From a virus: a DNA stretch of 25,424 nucleotides. Positions 16,501 to 19,914 of this stretch are shown here, piece by piece. The DNA is taken from positions 1 through 25,424 of the IMG/VR virus record IMGVR_UViG_3300027759_000385, one strand, 5' to 3'. The notes under the pieces are model-generated. The model saw only the letters and a program-made list of their open reading frames with translations, was not told the DNA's origin and ran no database searches. How positions within the stretch are numbered: the first letter of the stretch is position 1; each line of letters starts with the position of its first letter. The position numbers were made by a program, and so were the translations under genes.

Positions 16501-18845
16501 TATTAAATCCTCATGCTCAAATGCCAACATTTATCGGTGACGGTGTAGCTAAAAATGTTGAAATTGGCCAATACATTACAGTCAATGCTGGCGATACTTT
16601 GATATTTAGGCCGTTTGACAGCGATGGTACAGTTAATATTACTGACATTAATATTATTGATACAAATCTTTCTGGAGGAAGTCTCAGTGCAGTTAGCGGA
16701 GCCTATATAACAGCTACCGGTACAATGGCTGAAGACATTAGCATAGATGGCGGAAAATTTATTGGACCAGATCAAGTGCCTGCCCCAGAAGAAAATATTC
16801 CTGGACAGGTTTTAGAAAGTGTTAGTATTAAAGTATTTCACACAGTCCAAACTGGAGCAACTCCGCTGCAATCAAAAATTGTTAACGGTAACGGCATTAC
16901 TAAAAATTTCAAGATAGGATTAGATATATTAGAATCTTCATCTTTGATGGTATATCTTGACAAGGTTAAATGTGATAGTACTGACAGCACATTAACATAC
17001 ATTATTGATTATAATGCTAACGAAGTAGTTTTTGTAGATGCTCCTCCTGTAGGCAGTGTTGTTGAAATTTTAGCTATTGGCGTTGGCGGTGCTGCACTAT
17101 TAGACTATCAAGAATTTGAAGCCGACGGAGAAACTTCTAATTTCTTAACAAAAGCAAATTACACAGACACTACTAGTGTGTTAGTAACAGTAGATGGAGT
17201 GCAGGTTGATGCATTGTTTATTAACAGTACCGATGTAACTGATATAACAGGTAAGACTTTGATTCAATTTGCTAATCGTCCCGAGCGTAGACAAATTGTA
17301 AAAATTGTTTGTCTAGGAGCATCTGCTGATGTTGATTCTAGTCAGCAATCTGTAGTACGTGTAAATCAACAAGTTTTAATATTTGACGGAAGTACTTTAA
17401 GTTATGATCTTGATAAATTTGTAAATTTACAAAGAGCTAGTGCTACTGGATCAGTACTAGTTGAAGTTAACGGAATTAAATTAACAGGCCCCGAAACTGA
17501 ATTTGTTACCTATGATGGTACAAATAATGTTATTGTAATTTTAAAAGATCCACTGCAACCAACAAATACTGCTACTCAGCAAAATATTGAAGTTTTTGTT
17601 AACAATGAGCAAATAAGATATATTTTAGATTATGTTTATGAAGGTAACAATAATACTATAACTGTATCTACAGAAGTATTAACAGTAGGCGATGAAATCA
17701 AAGTTGTTGTAGATGTTAGCAGTCAATATACGTTTGATAACAATAATATTGTATTAGCCGGAACAAGTTTTGTAGAAAATGATAGTACAACTACATTGCA
17801 ACAAGGCGATGCTATCACGGTCACTTGGTTCAGTGAGTACCCAAGCATGAATATTATCAGTGACGAATATTCCGGTGGCAAATCTAGATATCAACTTTCT
17901 AGAGAACCAATTAGTGCAAGTTATATTTGGGTATATGTAAATGGACAACGATTAACTCAGGAAAAAGATTATGAAGTTTCCATTCCTAGAAGTTTTGTTT
18001 ACTTACAACAGCCAACAGTATTAACAGATACAATTAAGATTGTACAGTTTGGAAATTACACAAGAAGACAAAGTTTAGGATTTGAAGTGTTTAAAGATAT
18101 GCTAAACATACATCATTTCAAACGATTCAGTATAGACAAATCAGTTACCTTAGTTAATGATTTATATTATTACGATCAGGAAATTTCCTTAACAGACGCT
18201 TCTGGATTATTTGATCCTATACCATCGAGAAATATTCCAGGAACTGTTTATATCAAAGGCGAACGTATAGATTATTATGTTAAAAACGGAAATATATTAT
18301 CTCAATTAAGAAGAGGAAGTTCTGGTACTTCAATTGCAGAAATATACCTTGCTGATACTCCTGTAGTTGATGTTAGCCGAGTTGAGAGCTTACCGTATAC
18401 TGAGGAACAGGAAAGATTAGATTTTGTCAGCGACGGAAGCAGTTTATTAATAGGTCCGCTATCTTATGTTCCTTTGCTCAGCGAAAAAACTTGGACTAGA
18501 AATACAATTCCGGTCGAATTTGATACTTGCGATCAAATAGAAGTCTTTGTTGCAGGACGTCGTCTTCGCAAGGATGCTGTCATAGTCTATGATCAAACTC
18601 TAAATATAACAAGTCCTCAAGCAGACGTTGAAGTTGAGCCTGAATTTACAGTTGACGGCACAAATCCTTATATTAGATTAACTGACATAGTTCCTGCAGG
18701 AACACGTATTACAATCATAAGAAAACTAGGAAAAGTTTGGTATGATAGAGGAGAAAGTTTAGCCAGCTCGGGTAAAACACTGCTTAAAAATCTAGGAGCA
18801 ATCCCAGAATTTTTAAAACAAAAGAGCACCGAGCTGCCTGAATAA
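4593..18845 (+). CDS. Giant multidomain virion structural protein (4,750 aa), probably baseplate- or fibre-associated
   Basis: One uninterrupted frame of 4,750 codons, over 500 kDa. No signal peptide or membrane segment is seen, and Cys is very rare (about seven by eye). In order: an N-terminal block (1-145) ending in aromatic 'NFREYYWVP'; a cupredoxin-like module with an insert (171-319); a block with 'SNPWSRYNRWFH' (~430); two 'vYvND'-type beta modules (~740 and ~960); a mixed region with 'DTSRPHTCPWEML' and helical 'FMLGYEAYL..WTKHNWAVGSL' (~1100-1610); a segment with 'YQGFIREKGTANSVTKVFE' (~1825); an FG-GAP propeller (~2145-2893); two 'GDGIGA' modules (~3289-3347 and ~3637-3697) flanking a helical block with 'VDWAFKTSF' (~3535); and seven more 'vYvNG' modules to the C-terminus. 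It sits where T4-type genomes carry gp7/gp8, so a wedge or peripheral baseplate role is inferred. Several blocks resemble very large virion proteins of marine phages, recalled from memory. Enzymatic motifs were not recognised. Confidence 0.8.
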   Translation: MADQIFPQSGLPIRRTVDLLPQVFKTETNDKFMAAVVDPLVQPGVLQKTTGYIGRRWGKTYNSSDIYLDDDTTLRSRYQLEPGVVIKNEQGNVENFYDYIDFKNQLQFFNNYNERDDKITSQEHYSWTPPIEWDKFVNFREYYWVPSGPPSVKVLGQGNDIVSTYRVRQGTTSTWIFYPDGLTNNPTITLYRGQTYKFNVNSPREGFFIRTAYDTGSLKYRPELPYIPNQLAVYDGKLWRAKTYVNASVDGTITEGPDWEIVEDSVQTSKFDYSSGITNNGTTNGTVTFEVPFDSPDILYYQSAINPDRFGRFLIQDIDSNTSIDIDKEITGKETYTSSNGVEFTNGLIVRFGGNVTPKKYAKDNWLVEKVGRSIELIKFSSLEVPIITSQVPEVIFDNTGFDTDPFDDATAYPGEKDYITICRASIDSNPWSRYNRWFHKSTLEQAHKLNDSDFEAGDSFRAKRPIIEFRPNLQLFNHGSVAKTPVDFIDTFTTDVFSTIEGSEGYSIDGEFLYNGARILVIADTDTLANNKIYQVSFITHNNRKQIALKLVDDSEPLLGEGVLVRSGNANKGLMYYFNGTNWIKSQDKTKVNQRPLFDIFDVNGISFGNSDSYPVSTFLGTPILEYKIGNSVADSELGFSLDYLNIDNVGDIQFKFNLDSDSFTYSLNQQTVTVNLNTGFYRFNPLDDFGNSWTTTDAEYLQPILDSKIITEVTTSVTLTTVNWELFNDAESKILFYLNGIHFKESYTRVEGTFTFANNFAVNDVLSVKIFTNLDPDQGYYAIPHGLEKNPLNTELKTFTLGQAIDHLSFALDVDSRFSGIYPGNSNLRNIDGYQTNAIRFLKHSGVAPLAIDVLCDKNTNLIKALRYNSRSYSTFKNEFITRITETMPENNIADFVDTVISNMGLAKDISNPFSGTDMIGSGAHTDIDYTVEDEGIKVFALSQKFNLTDLSDRAVYVYLNDIQLINGSDYTFDDTFGFVRLSVTLTEGDSIKIKEYVSTAFNYIPYTPTKLGLYKKYLPQKFLDDTFQTPRDVIQGHDGSIITAFDDYRDDAILELERRIYNNIKQEYNHTLFDIDAIFGGYYGNALYTKQDLDAIVAPDFLRWVSNTDIDYTNNDLYFDRQNSFTYTYSNMTDPTGLKNLPGYWRGAYLWFYDTSRPHTCPWEMLGFSEKPVWWESEYGPAPYTSGNLILWEDISQGIIRQGPRAGTYDRYARKSILSHIPADGDGKLLSPLDSGMATNYTLVNNKGDYKLGDISPSEFAWRSSSEWPFSVIVALSLLKPFEFITDNFDKSRMTVNKLGQTVFSDTGIFVKLSDMQVPTVGKTKVSGLISFISSYIKSKNLDPEQLITRINNLDVKISSRISGFVDQTEQKYLLDSKNPSSTSSSIYVPNENYDIIFNVSSPIASLVYSGVLIEKLAEGWKVRGYDNQLSYFNYFEPIASSTDPLTSVGGVSAKFYDWAPDKLYSNGDIVRTQNVYYRALKSHTSTSTFDKALWKILPKLPVVGGVDAYFRKTFNKLKTKKMYYGTVLTTVQDVVNFMLGYEAYLKFIGFNFDRYNSETQTAYNWQTSCKEFLFWTKHNWAVGSLLTLSPSAEEVDVNILSGVPDNLFDSFYDYEIFKSDGAPLLPIFLNVKRDFQKVAVSTVNTNDGIYFLKLNYVLKEHVVLFDDRTVFNDVIYDKTTGYRQERIKSRGFRTVDWDGDYTSPGFLFDNVNIQQWGPYTDYRLGDIVSYKSYNWVSIQNQQGSETFDDTVWSKLDTDPKKGLVANFDYRINQFQDYYESDADGLGSSQRDLSRHVIGYQTREYLQAMAEDNVSQFRIYQGFIREKGTANSVTKVFEKLSRTDSGSIELNEEWAFRVGRLGGTAQSIETEFRIHKNDLKLNPQPILLAPTDTATDVLDLYLRVPVNDFTIATAPFNRDVNPVKKYTLTPRIAGYVSVLDVDYILPTRDDILKLDITKFEENTQVWITFEENSWTVLRYNIEKLLFLTDLNVNKTRVELVVNRPHGLSVGDIFGIRNVQNLQGFYKITEIPNVNALAFQLSKDAKDPKWEPSTVINLELFNEARFSSYQSLDLDKIAALTDGSKLWIDKNETNRWEVVEKQSQFKVTDLAEYGISTPINNGKSVVYSDTLAQIISSMPGSNMVVAYLERAEGLKPFQTLLKPNNISSAVDKVFGETLAISPDGRWLAVGSPNASGVKSDYQDIFVPSASYSEGDIVLYQGRLWRAKTDIVADGSTINLANDNWETVTIITANDQGANSGYQKQGAVTMYEWSGQNWVEKFTFVSPRQDANENFGEKISLGVDSGNYYMAISAPGALNETGRVYLYKYAPIVEDASQTITLSVTVGPPQNSDTGYKYYINDEYRPGLTLEVGNTYIFDQTDLSNVYFPNPVEGTVTNRHPINFSSDDINGTLGSGTLYTTGVTYYLDNRAVTQSQYISSFDVATTRYVKVVVTESTAGVFYYFSSALPLMMGNSIIKKYPTIAKEWQIDQNQNYKGVYNATGATTYEVGSVVWYDNALWQSLEDQVGDGSTITINSGQWQKLDPVSTQSSLPSNPSINDIDDSTIILAEGMLSTDQLAELVKKGDRFGSSLTMNRDGSILVIGAPLSDGQYFTNYRGEWNAYQEYAQGDTVKRNGSYYQLGSNGVDSSYRSYGETPSPSGTPWSLITVESSTSSGKVYIYKKNAYGLYNLMQTINAGSLPDINDLPIYEIVASGDLFGFAIDVDYSGTTLVVSSPQADIGLQNQGAVYVFKYDTDSTIPEYRLKQKLQSYETYNNELFGFGLSISERTERIVVGAKNTPYMLPTLFDIGQGTRFDGGRTTFSEDQGYPGQVYVFELKDQTYILSEKLQANLGDNEGFGYAIDATASAIVTGSPDYMVSGIKVGRTRIFRKDPTKNSFTTIGEETDLVNIDLLKSISLYDDEKNVKLADVDIIDTNKFKILGSAEEEIKFKTPYDPATYTNGIDQVVVDADQAWFEKNVGALWWDLSKAKWVSHEQGDIAYRSGMWNQLAPGASIDIYEWVESPVSPTEWNKLADTVDGLANNISGQPAYSNAAYSIKRFTNSATGLQSSAKYYFWVKNKTVIPQGTPGRKISAANIASSIVNPIAEGVPIIAIIDKDKFLAYNFDSVIKGNSALLNIEYYKAERTPNVIHTEYQLLTEGQASSLPSEALEQKWIDSLVGFNQSGNPVPDPTLRPKQRYGLEFRPIQTIFVNRATALKIVIDRINTILTTKPFGDLIDFEYLNKIDPLPNASLNLYDVSIDTYVELSEVGIVRVKPATLSANVVDGIIDTIDVIDAGFGYRTVPPVVITGDGIGAKAEAVLDNQGRISSVTVLQQGRKYTTADVSVRSFSVLVKADSTFKNYWAIYYWDSVREGFFKSKVQAYNTTNYWNYLDWYATGFNSTTRIVREIPSIFQEINYSFEIGDVLRIREYANGGWALLQRVADGTGSILSNYELVGRQNGTIEIDKDVYNVKVYDYIATYDEEVYDNQPTRELRNILNAVKYNIFIDDLDAEWNKLFFTSMKYVFSEQLYVDWAFKTSFLNAVHNVGDLDQRPNYKNDNLSSFQRYLEEVKPFRTTIREYTSRYTDIDHQGAAITDFDVPPKYDKQNKQILPVLSNSLELDAYPYKWWKDNNGYEIIDIQLSNSGGDYKTPPKVYITGDGIGATAQAYISNGKVSGIKMLTTGSGYTVAAVGLIGGNASSTNIAKASPILGNGKVRSFNLALRFDRITKDGSYSNYQYEQTFTADGFTAIFDLNYPPTRDKTKISVTINSEIILDSDYSLTFYMLETDTYELLRGKLKLGSLPTAGDVVTISYEKDDSVLDAVDRINKYYSPTAGMLGKEINQLMTGIDFGGVQIQGTTFDVSGGWDALPWFTDTWDSVESNNDFHYISDGSTNYVTLPEAPAQGQRISVYLKRVGDGIVRSIDTLDSAGAPRVVFDPGKPVPETVRIDDPSFVVFPDGSTNWDSTIILNPHAQMPTFIGDGVAKNVEIGQYITVNAGDTLIFRPFDSDGTVNITDINIIDTNLSGGSLSAVSGAYITATGTMAEDISIDGGKFIGPDQVPAPEENIPGQVLESVSIKVFHTVQTGATPLQSKIVNGNGITKNFKIGLDILESSSLMVYLDKVKCDSTDSTLTYIIDYNANEVVFVDAPPVGSVVEILAIGVGGAALLDYQEFEADGETSNFLTKANYTDTTSVLVTVDGVQVDALFINSTDVTDITGKTLIQFANRPERRQIVKIVCLGASADVDSSQQSVVRVNQQVLIFDGSTLSYDLDKFVNLQRASATGSVLVEVNGIKLTGPETEFVTYDGTNNVIVILKDPLQPTNTATQQNIEVFVNNEQIRYILDYVYEGNNNTITVSTEVLTVGDEIKVVVDVSSQYTFDNNNIVLAGTSFVENDSTTTLQQGDAITVTWFSEYPSMNIISDEYSGGKSRYQLSREPISASYIWVYVNGQRLTQEKDYEVSIPRSFVYLQQPTVLTDTIKIVQFGNYTRRQSLGFEVFKDMLNIHHFKRFSIDKSVTLVNDLYYYDQEISLTDASGLFDPIPSRNIPGTVYIKGERIDYYVKNGNILSQLRRGSSGTSIAEIYLADTPVVDVSRVESLPYTEEQERLDFVSDGSSLLIGPLSYVPLLSEKTWTRNTIPVEFDTCDQIEVFVAGRRLRKDAVIVYDQTLNITSPQADVEVEPEFTVDGTNPYIRLTDIVPAGTRITIIRKLGKVWYDRGESLASSGKTLLKNLGAIPEFLKQKSTELPE
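5103..5549 (+). other. Cupredoxin-like module 1 of the giant protein, with nested aromatic module
   Basis: Residues 171-319 read as a small cupredoxin-like beta-sandwich: 'PTITLYRGQTYKFNVNSP' opens it, and 'ITNNGTTNGTVTFEVP' followed by 'DILYYQSAINPDRFGRFLI' closes it. Between the halves, 5250-5388 encodes a CBM5/12-like aromatic module ('NQLAVYDGKLWRAKT' to 'PDWEIVEDS'), which looks like a domain inserted in a loop. The usual copper-ligand loop C-x2-H-x2-M-x-G aligns with S303, N306, R309 and G311, and the upstream His position with E205, so no copper site is expected. The assignment is from motif reading only. Confidence 0.5.
8970..9105 (+). other. CBM5/12-like aromatic module 2 of the giant protein
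   Basis: 'YDWAPDKLYSNGDIVRTQ' followed by 'YYRALKSH' and a closing 'ALWKIL' match the short three-stranded ChiC/CBM5/12-like pattern: 'Y..GDIV', an aromatic pair, then W near the end. It is followed directly by a helix-rich segment. Carbohydrate binding is possible but not shown. Confidence 0.45.
9747..9872 (+). other. CBM5/12-like aromatic module 3 of the giant protein
   Basis: 'QQWGPYTDYRLGDIVSY', 'YNWVSIQNQ' and 'FDDTVWSKLD' give the same small aromatic beta-module pattern as module 2. It precedes the conserved-looking 'YQTREYL...YQGFIREKGT' segment. Confidence 0.45.
11217..11342 (+). other. CBM5/12-like aromatic module 4, inside the propeller
   Basis: 'PSASYSEGDIVLYQGRLWRAKT' in two halves with a closing 'NDNWETVT' repeats the pattern of the N-terminal module; 'LWRAKT' is identical to that in module 1. 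It lies within the first propeller blade, between 'LAVGSPNASG' and the strand 'GAVTMYEW'. Confidence 0.5.
11607..12026 (+). other. Cupredoxin-like module 2, inserted in the propeller
   Basis: 'YKYYINDEYRPGLTLEVGNT' with 'YIFDQTD', then 'NRHPINFSSD', 'GTLYTTGVTYYLDN' and 'AGVFYYFSSALPLMMG' match a cupredoxin-like module common in marine phage structural proteins. The first His is kept (H2401), but the ligand loop usually written Y-Y-C-x2-H-x2-M is F2465, A2468 and L2471 here. It lies between propeller blades 2 and 3. Confidence 0.5.
12078..12227 (+). other. CBM5/12-like aromatic module 5, inside the propeller
   Basis: 'YKGVYNATGATTYEVGSVVW' then 'ALWQSLEDQVGDGST' and 'GQWQKLD' carry the same layout as modules 1 and 4, including a G-S/T-[TI]-rich loop before the last Trp. 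It directly follows the second cupredoxin-like module. Confidence 0.45.
12441..12599 (+). other. CBM5/12-like aromatic module 6, inside the propeller
   Basis: 'YRGEWNAYQEYAQGDTVKRN', 'SYYQLGSNG' and 'GTPWSLIT' follow the same pattern, lying between the blade-3 FG-GAP strand and its 'GKVYIYKK' strand. Confidence 0.45.
14457..14633 (+). repeat. 'GDGIGA' module, copy 1 in the giant protein
   Basis: Residues 3289-3347 read I-D-x-G-x-G-Y-x3-P-P-V-V-I-T-G-D-G-I-G-A, then 'AEAVLDNQGRISSVTVLQQG'. It shares the core ITGDGIGA with copy 2 at 15501-15683. This is a short beta-repeat of unknown function seen in many phage virion proteins. Confidence 0.6.
15501..15683 (+). repeat. 'GDGIGA' module, copy 2 in the giant protein
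   Basis: Residues 3637-3697 carry 'YKTPPKVYITGDGIGATAQA' followed by 'NGKVSGIKMLTTGSGYT', paralleling copy 1 about 350 residues earlier. The DNA of the shared core differs at several third-codon positions, so it is not a recent duplication. Confidence 0.6.
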
Positions 18846-18848
18846 ATA
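18841..18848 (+). promoter_or_regulatory. Late-promoter-like AATAAATA abutting the next start codon
   Basis: AATAAATA differs from the T4 late element TATAAATA only at its first base and fits the NATAAATA form reported for T4-like cyanophages. It overlaps the stop of the giant gene and ends 4 bases before the ATG at 18853, so a transcript from it would start at about that ATG. An AT-rich chance match is quite possible. Confidence 0.25.
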
Positions 18849-18852
18849 TACT

Positions 18853-19518
18853 ATGGAACAGAAAAAAACAAGTGAACCGACTATGAAACACCAAAAACCG
18901 CAGGAAAATCAACGCCCTAACGAGTCTACAGGATGGCACTTTCAAGGCCACATCAAAATTTTTGATCCTGAAACCAAAGAAGTTTTTATTGATAAACGCA
19001 ATGCTATCCACTACGAAAATATGAGTGTAGCAATGGTTAATAGCATGTCGAATCAAGGGCAGGGCTGGATCTATCAAATGGCATTTGGCAGCGGCGGAAC
19101 TACTGTTGATCCTACCGGTTTAATTACATACTTAACTCCAAATACTATTGGAGTTAATACAGGATTATACAATCAAACCTATGCTAAAACTGTTGATCAA
19201 AACGCTACAGACAACGTAGATCCAACAAGAAATAAAATGGAAATACGCCATGTCAGCGGTGCAACCTATAGCGATATTGTTATTAGTTGCTTGTTAGATT
19301 ATGGCGAGCCTGTAGGTCAGCAAGCATTTGACAACAGTCAAGATATGAACAGCAGTTTTGTATTTGATGAACTAGGTTTAAAGAGCTATAATCCTAACGG
19401 AGAAGGAAAATTGTTAACTCATGTGGTTTTCCACCCTGTTCAAAAGTCGTTGAATAGATTACTTCAGGTAGACTATACAATACGTGTACAGAGTTTAACT
19501 GGTTTCACTGAGGTCTAA
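18853..19518 (+). CDS. Unrecognised phage structural protein, 221 aa
   Basis: I do not recognise the family with certainty. The first ~30 residues are charged, Gln/Pro-rich and probably disordered. The rest looks like a compact beta-rich domain: 'GHIKIFDPETKEVFIDKRNA' opens with a strand-turn-strand, followed by 'MAFGSGGTTVDPTGLITYL', a Thr/Asn-rich middle, and a C-terminal 'DELGLKSYNP..EGKLLTHVVF' leading to 'DYTIRVQSL'. This style is common for small baseplate or fibre-attachment proteins of marine myoviruses. It lies 7 bases after the giant gene and 2 bases before the first fibre gene, so a connector between baseplate and fibres is a reasonable inference, no more. It does not resemble T4 gp8 by eye. 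No Shine-Dalgarno sequence precedes 18853; an in-frame ATG at 18883 is an alternative start that would remove 10 residues. Confidence 0.75.
   Translation: MEQKKTSEPTMKHQKPQENQRPNESTGWHFQGHIKIFDPETKEVFIDKRNAIHYENMSVAMVNSMSNQGQGWIYQMAFGSGGTTVDPTGLITYLTPNTIGVNTGLYNQTYAKTVDQNATDNVDPTRNKMEIRHVSGATYSDIVISCLLDYGEPVGQQAFDNSQDMNSSFVFDELGLKSYNPNGEGKLLTHVVFHPVQKSLNRLLQVDYTIRVQSLTGFTEV
19509..19514 (+). promoter_or_regulatory. Ribosome binding site for the collar fibre gene
   Basis: TGAGGT, within the last codons of the preceding gene, lies 6 bases before the ATG at 19521 and supports that start and translational coupling. Confidence 0.6.
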
Positions 19519-19520
19519 AC

Positions 19521-19914
19521 ATGCCATATATTGTTAATTTTACAGACAAAGAAAACAAAGTACCTATTACGGTATATGACAACACCTCCAACACAGATAC
19601 CAGTTTAAAATTTCCTGGTAGAAACGTTACAGGTTATGGACAAATTATTGCAGAAAATTTCCTTGCGGTCTTAGAAAATTTTGCAGGATCAACAGCACCA
19701 ACAAATCCTATTGAAGGTCAATTATGGTATGATAGTTCTGCAGGTGTTTTACAACTATGGGACAACACACAGTGGAAAGCAGCGTCTAACATTCAAAAAA
19801 GCACCAGCGAACCCAGCGTTGAAACAAGTCGAGTTGGTGAGCTCTGGGTAGATACTACTAATCAACAGTTATATGTATTCTCTGGATCAAGCTGGATTTT
19901 GATTGGACCTAATT
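19521..19914 (+). repeat. Fibre N-terminal domain, copy 1 of 3
   Basis: Residues 1-131 share a layout with the starts of the next two genes: 'GRNVTGYGQIIAENFLAVLE' then 'NFA', 'PTNPIEGQLWYD' and 'VGELWVDTTNQQLYVF..SSW.LIGP'. Within it a G-x-(L/I)-W-x-D...L-x-(V/L)-(Y/F/W) unit occurs twice. It is presumed to be the trimeric part that docks to the baseplate. Confidence 0.75.

Noticed and set aside
12490-17948. Several minus-strand open frames of 60-90 codons inside the giant gene
   Set aside because: All overlap the continuous + strand frame and show no recognisable motif; AT-rich phage coding sequence produces such shadows often.
4593-18845. The giant ORF as an assembly artefact joining several genes
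   Set aside because: There are no internal ribosome binding site/start combinations at domain borders that I could recognise. Codon and base composition look uniform, and domains are nested rather than simply joined, which argues for one gene. Long reads would still be the proper test.
18784-19077. Minus-strand open frame of 97 codons across the giant gene/221-residue gene junction
   Set aside because: It runs antisense to two plausible genes. It is Phe-, Leu- and Ile-rich because it reads the complement of A-rich codons, not because of a real membrane protein signature.
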